Origin: Pseudoxanthomonas indica | GTDB taxonomy: Bacteria; Pseudomonadota; Gammaproteobacteria; Xanthomonadales; Xanthomonadaceae | DNA length: 64,000 nt | Direction: 5' to 3' | Assembly (NCBI RefSeq): GCF_900167565.1 | Contig: NZ_FUZV01000001.1 | Span: forward strand, 2,147,001 to 2,211,000 | In this document: positions 63,057-64,000 of the stretch, in pieces | Position numbering within the stretch: the stretch's first letter is position 1 | Layout: each line of letters starts with the position of its first letter | The notes under the pieces: generated by a model | The model's input: only the letters and a program-made list of their open reading frames with translations | What the model was told of the DNA's origin: nothing | The model's database searches: none | Program-made: the position numbers and the translations under genes

Positions 63057-64000
63057 GGCATCGGCGCCTGTCCATCCGGCGCGGCCGCCACCAGCGGCCG
63101 GCCGCGCATGATGAAGTTGAACAATGGTGTGGCCATCAAGGTGGTCAGGATCGCCATGATCACCAGGATCGAGAACAGGCCGGGTTCAATGACCTTGGCC
63201 TGCAAGCCGATGTTGATGAGGATGAGCTCCATCAGCCCGCGCGCGTTCATCAGCGCGCCGATGGCCATCGCGTCGCGCGGCGGTTCGCCGGCCAGCCGCG
63301 CCGCCGCCCAACACGCCACCGCCTTGCCGCCGAAGGACGCCAGCAGGATCGCGATGGCGGGCAGCAACATGGCCGGGTCCAGAAAGACCGACAGCTGTGT
63401 CTTCAGACCGGAATAGGTGAAGAACAGCGGCAGCAGGAACACCACCACCAGCGGCTGCAGGCGCTCGCGCAGACGCTCACTGAGCGCGCCACGCGGCAGG
63501 CAGGCGCCGAGGATGAAACCGCCAAACACCGCGTGGATGCCGATTGCATCCATCGCCCAGGCGCACAGGAAGAACAACGCCAGGATCGTGGATAGCGTGC
63601 TGGCAGGCAGGCTGCCATCCTCCGGCAGCTGATCGCCCAATCGCGCCAGCCAGCGACGCACGAACAGGAACATCACCAGCAGATAGGCCAGGCCACCGCC
63701 GATGGCCAGCCAGGCCTGGCCCCAACTGCCGCCAAAACTGGCCAGCACCACGGCCAGGATGCACCAGGCCGCGGCATCGTCCATCGCGCCGGCGGTCAGC
63801 GCCAGCGTGCCCAGCGACGTGCCCGCCAGGCCACGTTCCTGGATGATCCGCGCCAGCATCGGGAATGCGGTGATGGCTATCGCCGCGCCCAGGAACAGGG
63901 CGACTTCGAAGAATCGCGTCTTCTCGGAAAACAGGCCAGGCACATCCTGCAACCAGGGGGCCAGGGCGAAGGCCAGCAGGAACGGCGCCGCAATGCCGGC
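63053..64000 (-). CDS. CPA2-type cation:proton antiporter, C-terminal part (cut by window end)
   Basis: 316 codons of an inner-membrane exchanger; the N-terminus lies right of the window. Recognisable parts are FLGAAIAITAFPMLARIIQERGL (the CPA2 helix-5 region), GAMDDAAAWCILAVVLA with the paired acidic DD of electrogenic exchangers (helix 6), AVFGGFILGACLPRG, and GLMELILINIGLQ near the end. These fit a Na+/H+ or K+/H+ (KefB/NapA-like) antiporter without an attached TrkA-N domain in the visible end. The stop overlaps that of ctpA (shared CTAG). Confidence 0.92.
   Translation of the reverse strand, partial: AGIAAPFLLAFALAPWLQDVPGLFSEKTRFFEVALFLGAAIAITAFPMLARIIQERGLAGTSLGTLALTAGAMDDAAAWCILAVVLASFGGSWGQAWLAIGGGLAYLLVMFLFVRRWLARLGDQLPEDGSLPASTLSTILALFFLCAWAMDAIGIHAVFGGFILGACLPRGALSERLRERLQPLVVVFLLPLFFTYSGLKTQLSVFLDPAMLLPAIAILLASFGGKAVACWAAARLAGEPPRDAMAIGALMNARGLMELILINIGLQAKVIEPGLFSILVIMAILTTLMATPLFNFIMRGRPLVAAAPDGQAPMP

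Overview
The window is 64 kb of dense, high-GC chromosome (about two thirds G+C, strong G/C bias at third codon positions). Gene content points to a gammaproteobacterium of the Xanthomonadaceae/Lysobacteraceae (Xanthomonas, Stenotrophomonas, Pseudoxanthomonas or Lysobacter type): an Ax21-family outer-membrane protein, an oleABCD long-chain olefin cluster, hemD-hemX-hemY order, rhodanese-secB-gpsA order, and many TonB-dependent receptors and secreted peptidases. This assignment is inferred from family content, not from a database match. I see no rRNA, tRNA, CRISPR, insertion sequence, prophage or integron, and no obvious pseudogene. Both ends cut genes: glnA at the left and a CPA2-type cation/proton antiporter at the right.

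Layout. 0-5.1 kb: nitrogen control (glnA end, glnK, amtB, ntrB, ntrC), with an NtrC-type palindrome just ahead of ntrB. 5.1-14.2 kb: housekeeping genes (sodC, an unknown protein, fadI, hemDXY, a small thioesterase, a secreted unknown, rhodanese, secB, gpsA). 14.3-19.9 kb: ax21, then divergently an iron module (TonB siderophore receptor, DUF3649, PepSY reductase-like protein, DUF3325) with a Fur-like palindrome inside its promoter. 19.9-33.9 kb: two divergent gene arms that both look devoted to peptidoglycan peptides. The left arm encodes an NlpC/P60 endopeptidase, an L-Ala-D/L-Glu epimerase, a MurR/RpiR regulator, a YafK/YkuD-like protein and an APC permease. The right arm encodes a transglutaminase-like protein, a large TonB receptor, a serine beta-lactamase-fold hydrolase, a VanX-type D-Ala-D-Ala dipeptidase and a DadA-like D-amino-acid oxidoreductase.

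33.9-39.7 kb: trmL, a small secreted protein with three exact-period repeats, an SDR enzyme, an M16 peptidase and a DUF4156 lipoprotein. 39.7-44.9 kb: oleA, oleB, (ykgJ antisense), oleC, oleD. 44.9-50.1 kb: DUF1328 protein, ubiJ, ubiB, an AmiD-like amidase, a GNAT enzyme and an MBL-fold lipoprotein. 50.1-58.7 kb: a two-component system with a PmrA-like box, a second M16 peptidase, an RluA/TruC pseudouridine synthase, a MAPEG protein, an M28 lipoprotein peptidase and a beta-helix-like repeat protein. 58.8-64 kb: gpmI-envC-ctpA, then the antiporter.

The most interesting idea is that 19.9-33.9 kb forms one peptidoglycan-peptide scavenging locus. It would run from outer-membrane uptake through periplasmic trimming to cytoplasmic epimerisation and D-alanine oxidation. 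The arms share a 272-bp promoter region (25399-25671), where an 18-bp imperfect palindrome covers the -35 elements of two back-to-back promoters, a natural operator site for the locally encoded MurR-type regulator. The catalytic motifs are visible; the pathway and the regulation are inference.
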